The notes beneath the pieces were generated by a model that saw only the letters and a program-made list of their open reading frames with translations, did no database searches and was not told the DNA's origin. A stretch of DNA of 64,000 bases from Blastococcus sp. HT6-4 (GTDB lineage Bacteria; Actinomycetota; Actinomycetes; Mycobacteriales; Geodermatophilaceae): positions 3,844,001-3,908,000 of the forward strand of contig NZ_CP155551.1 of NCBI RefSeq assembly GCF_039679125.1, written 5' to 3'. Every line of letters begins with the position of its first letter. Within the stretch, counting starts at the first letter, position 1. Positions 61,890 to 64,000 of the stretch are shown here, one piece after another. The translations under genes and the position numbers were made by a program.

Positions 61890-62567
61890 ATGCCTTCCGC
61901 CCGCGAGCGCGTCCGTGCCGAACTCACGACGGAGATCGCCGACGCGGCCCGGCGCCAGCTCGCCGAGGTGGGGGCGGCCGCCCTCTCGCTGCGCGCCGTG
62001 GCCCGCGAACTGGGCATGGCGTCGTCCGCGGTCTACCGCTACGTCCCGAGCCGGGACGACCTGCTGACCCGGCTGATCATCGACGGCTACGACGACCTCG
62101 GCGCCGCCGCGGAGGCGGCCGACACCCCGTCCGCGCCGCCCCGGGCCCGCTGGGTCGCCGTCTGCCGCGCGGTCCGGGCCTGGGCCCGTGACCATCCGCA
62201 CGAGTACACCCTCCTGTACGGCTCCCCCGTGCCGGGCTACGAGGCACCGGAGGACACCGTGCCGGCGGCGTCGCGCGTAGGCGTCGTCCTCGGCCGGATC
62301 CTCGGCGACGCCGCCCGGAGCGGGCAGCTGCCGGAGACGTCCGGGGAGCGGGACCCCTCCCTGATCAGCGACGGCGCGCTGGCCGTCCTGGGCGGCGAGC
62401 ACCCGGCGCTGGACGAGGCGGTGCGCGTACGCGCCCTGCTCGCGTGGTCCTCGCTCTTCGGGACCATCAGCTTCGAGCTGTTCGGGCACTTCGTAGGCTC
62501 CGTGCAGGACGGCGACCGGTACTTCGACCGGGCGATGACCGACCTGGCCGCCCTCCTCGGCCTGTAG
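61890..62567 (+). CDS. TetR family transcriptional regulator
   Basis: A 225-residue repressor. The N-terminal HTH is RRQLAEVGAAALSLRAVARELGMASSAVYRYVPSRDDLLT near 20-60. The ligand-binding domain belongs to the WHG/TetR_C group (WVAVCRAVRAWARDHPHEYTLLYGSPVPGY near 90; SLFGTISFELFGHFVG near 195). ATG 61890. It most likely represses itself and the divergent epimerase gene. The ligand is unknown. Confidence 0.92.
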   Translation: MPSARERVRAELTTEIADAARRQLAEVGAAALSLRAVARELGMASSAVYRYVPSRDDLLTRLIIDGYDDLGAAAEAADTPSAPPRARWVAVCRAVRAWARDHPHEYTLLYGSPVPGYEAPEDTVPAASRVGVVLGRILGDAARSGQLPETSGERDPSLISDGALAVLGGEHPALDEAVRVRALLAWSSLFGTISFELFGHFVGSVQDGDRYFDRAMTDLAALLGL

Positions 62568-62645
62568 CGGCGCCGCCGGGTCCACCCGGGCGGGGAGCCG
62601 GCGCGGCGCGGCCGACAGGGCGAGCCGCTGGTCTGCCCGGGAGTT

Positions 62646-64000
62646 GTGCGGCAGGCTGGACGGGGGACCGCCGCCGGCGGGCAGCAGCGAGGAGGAGCAG
62701 TCATCGAGAAGGCCGAGGCCGGCCGGGGCGCGACGCCGACCCCGGACGACGAGGCGCTACCGGGCACCCCCTCGTGGTTCTCGGTGCTGCACGAGTCCTC
62801 GTTCATGTTCGCCGCGGTCTGCGACACCGCCGGGACGCTGCTCACCGCCAACCGCCTGGCCATCGAGGGCCGCGGCTTCGACCGCCGCCGACACCTGGGC
62901 CGCCCCTTCTGGGAGGCCGGCTGGTGGGCCGGTGACCCGGACGTGGGCGCCACGATCCGCGAGTGGTGCCTGAAGGTGGCCGCCGGCGGTGAACCGGTCC
63001 GCGCGGTCACCAGCTTCTTCCGCGCCGACGGCACGCGGCGCACCGCCGACCTCACCATGCAGCTCGTCCGCGAAGGTGAGCAGCAGGAGTTCCTCCTGGT
63101 CACCGGTCTGGACATCACCGATCGGCTGCAGACCGAGCGGGTCACCGCCGAGGCGCGCGCGGCGGGCATGGAGGCGTCCACGCTGCGCCAGATCGCCACC
63201 GCCCGGGCCCGCGACCTGGAGGTTCTCCGCGAGACGGAGGCCAAGCTCACCCGCGCGCTCGCCATCTCCGAGCGGGTGCTGGCCAACGTGGCCGACGGCA
63301 TCTACGGGCTCGACATCGACGGCCGGGTGGAGTTCCTCAACCCCGCCGCCGCGCGGCTCACCGGGTACCGGCCCGAGGACCAGCTGGGCTGCGACCAGCA
63401 CGCGCTGATCCACGCCCGGCGCCCGGACGGCTCGCCCTACCCACGCGAGGAGTGCCCGGTCTGGCGGGCCCTCCGGACCGGTCGCACCGTGTTCGCCGAC
63501 GACGAGACGTTCTGGCGCAGCGACGGCACGGCGATCCCGGTGGAGATGGTCGTCGTGCCGACGGTGGAGGAGGGCGCGTTCACCGGCGTCGTCGTCTCGT
63601 TCCGCGACCTCACCGACCGGCGGGCCGCCCAGCGGCAGGCGGCCGAGCTCGAGGCGCTCGCCGCCCGCGCCGCGGCCGAACGGGCGCTGTCGGACCGGCT
63701 GCAGCAGTCGCTGCTCACCCCGCCGCCGGAGCCCGACCACCTGCAGATCGCCGTCCGCTACCGCCCGGCCGCGCACGAGGCGCACGTGGGCGGCGACTGG
63801 TACGACGCCTTCCTCCAGCCCGACGGGGCGACCATGCTCGTCATCGGCGACGTCATCGGCCACGACAGCCGCGCGGCCGCGGCGATGGGCCAGGTCCGGG
63901 GGCTCCTGCGCGCCCTCGCCTACGACGACGAGGAGGGGCCCGCGGCCACGCTCACCCGCGTCGAGCACGCCGCCCGGGGGCTCGCGGTCTCGACCATGGC
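62646..64000 (+). CDS. PAS-domain SpoIIE/RsbU-type PP2C phosphatase, partial
   Basis: The frame is open to the right edge, about 450 codons. There are two PAS domains (SWFSVLHESSFMFAAVCD onward; SERVLANVADGIYGLDIDG onward) with a coiled-coil linker between them. A SpoIIE-type phosphatase start follows (LSDRLQQSLLTPP, HVGGDWYDAFLQPDG, LVIGDVIGHDSRAAAAMGQ). Such proteins usually dephosphorylate anti-anti-sigma factors in stress or development. GTG 62646 is the conservative start; a strong GAGGAGGAG site stands 5 bases before an in-frame ATC at 62703, which may be the true start. The C-terminus lies outside the window. Confidence 0.88.
   Translation, partial: MRQAGRGTAAGGQQRGGAVIEKAEAGRGATPTPDDEALPGTPSWFSVLHESSFMFAAVCDTAGTLLTANRLAIEGRGFDRRRHLGRPFWEAGWWAGDPDVGATIREWCLKVAAGGEPVRAVTSFFRADGTRRTADLTMQLVREGEQQEFLLVTGLDITDRLQTERVTAEARAAGMEASTLRQIATARARDLEVLRETEAKLTRALAISERVLANVADGIYGLDIDGRVEFLNPAAARLTGYRPEDQLGCDQHALIHARRPDGSPYPREECPVWRALRTGRTVFADDETFWRSDGTAIPVEMVVVPTVEEGAFTGVVVSFRDLTDRRAAQRQAAELEALAARAAAERALSDRLQQSLLTPPPEPDHLQIAVRYRPAAHEAHVGGDWYDAFLQPDGATMLVIGDVIGHDSRAAAAMGQVRGLLRALAYDDEEGPAATLTRVEHAARGLAVSTM

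Overview
The window is a dense, very GC-rich stretch of actinobacterial chromosome. Gene content and order point to Geodermatophilaceae (Blastococcus, Modestobacter or Geodermatophilus type). This placement is an inference from GTG-rich starts, the mycothiol gene mshA, a menaquinone pathway, HbhA-like and bS22 proteins, and developmental regulators of the BldN and RsiG type. From memory of the Mycobacterium tuberculosis map, most of the window follows the order Rv0474-Rv0555 (HTH regulator/hbhA, murB, mshA, gpm1, senX3-regX3, ppx1, proC, bS22, galE2-like, serB1-like, hemACDB, hemL, ccdA-resB-ccsA, menA/E/C/D). It is therefore mostly vertically inherited core chromosome with lineage-specific insertions. 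I see no insertion sequence, prophage, CRISPR array, tRNA or rRNA.

Layout. 1-5.3 kb: a partial membrane protein, then menaquinone genes menD and menC (minus) diverging from menE and menA (plus). 5.3-6.6 kb: a DUF4229 protein, an Lrp/AsnC regulator and small membrane proteins. 6.4-20.8 kb: one long minus-strand series. Its order of transcription is acyl-CoA synthetase and glutaredoxin, then rex-hemA-hemC-hemD-hemB, a small membrane protein, hemL, a histidine phosphatase, a TlpA-like thioredoxin, ccdA, resB and ccsB. Most junctions overlap by 4-8 bases. This couples redox sensing (Rex), haem synthesis and cytochrome c assembly. 20.9-24.1 kb: a BldN-like ECF sigma factor, a membrane-bound RsbN-like anti-sigma factor and a HAD phosphatase. 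24-27.9 kb: an acyltransferase, an epimerase, bS22, an excisionase-type HTH protein and proC. 28-33 kb: ppx/gppA, a Cys-rich protein, a GlxA-type regulator and small proteins.

33-36.9 kb: the phosphate regulon core, senX3-regX3 diverging from phoU across a repeated GTTCACC box array, then gpm. 36.9-44.1 kb: an alpha-oxoamine synthase, a DHA2 exporter, a YbjN protein, mshA, an SDR, DUF3995 and murB. 44.1-47.6 kb: two methyltransferase-fold proteins, DUF2516, an HbhA-like protein and its XRE regulator. 47.6-51.7 kb: an asparaginase with a probable CTG start, an RsiG homologue with two perfect c-di-GMP motifs, YgfZ, a Fur-family regulator and an aminodeoxychorismate lyase-like protein. 51.8-58.4 kb: NhaA with an odd acidic tail, a structured non-coding leader, DUF2993 and an MMPL transporter. 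58.4-64 kb: a DUF885 protein, nitrobindin, an epimerase diverging from a TetR regulator, and a PAS-SpoIIE phosphatase cut by the window edge.

The most interesting signals are the RsiG homologue, the BldN/RsbN pair with a double-coupled mini-ORF between its genes, the structured leader near 53.4-53.5 kb, and several clear inverted-repeat operators (Rex, AONS promoter, XRE, TetR). Start sites were picked by eye from ribosome-binding sites, gene overlaps and family length. Family names come from recognised motifs; no database search was possible.
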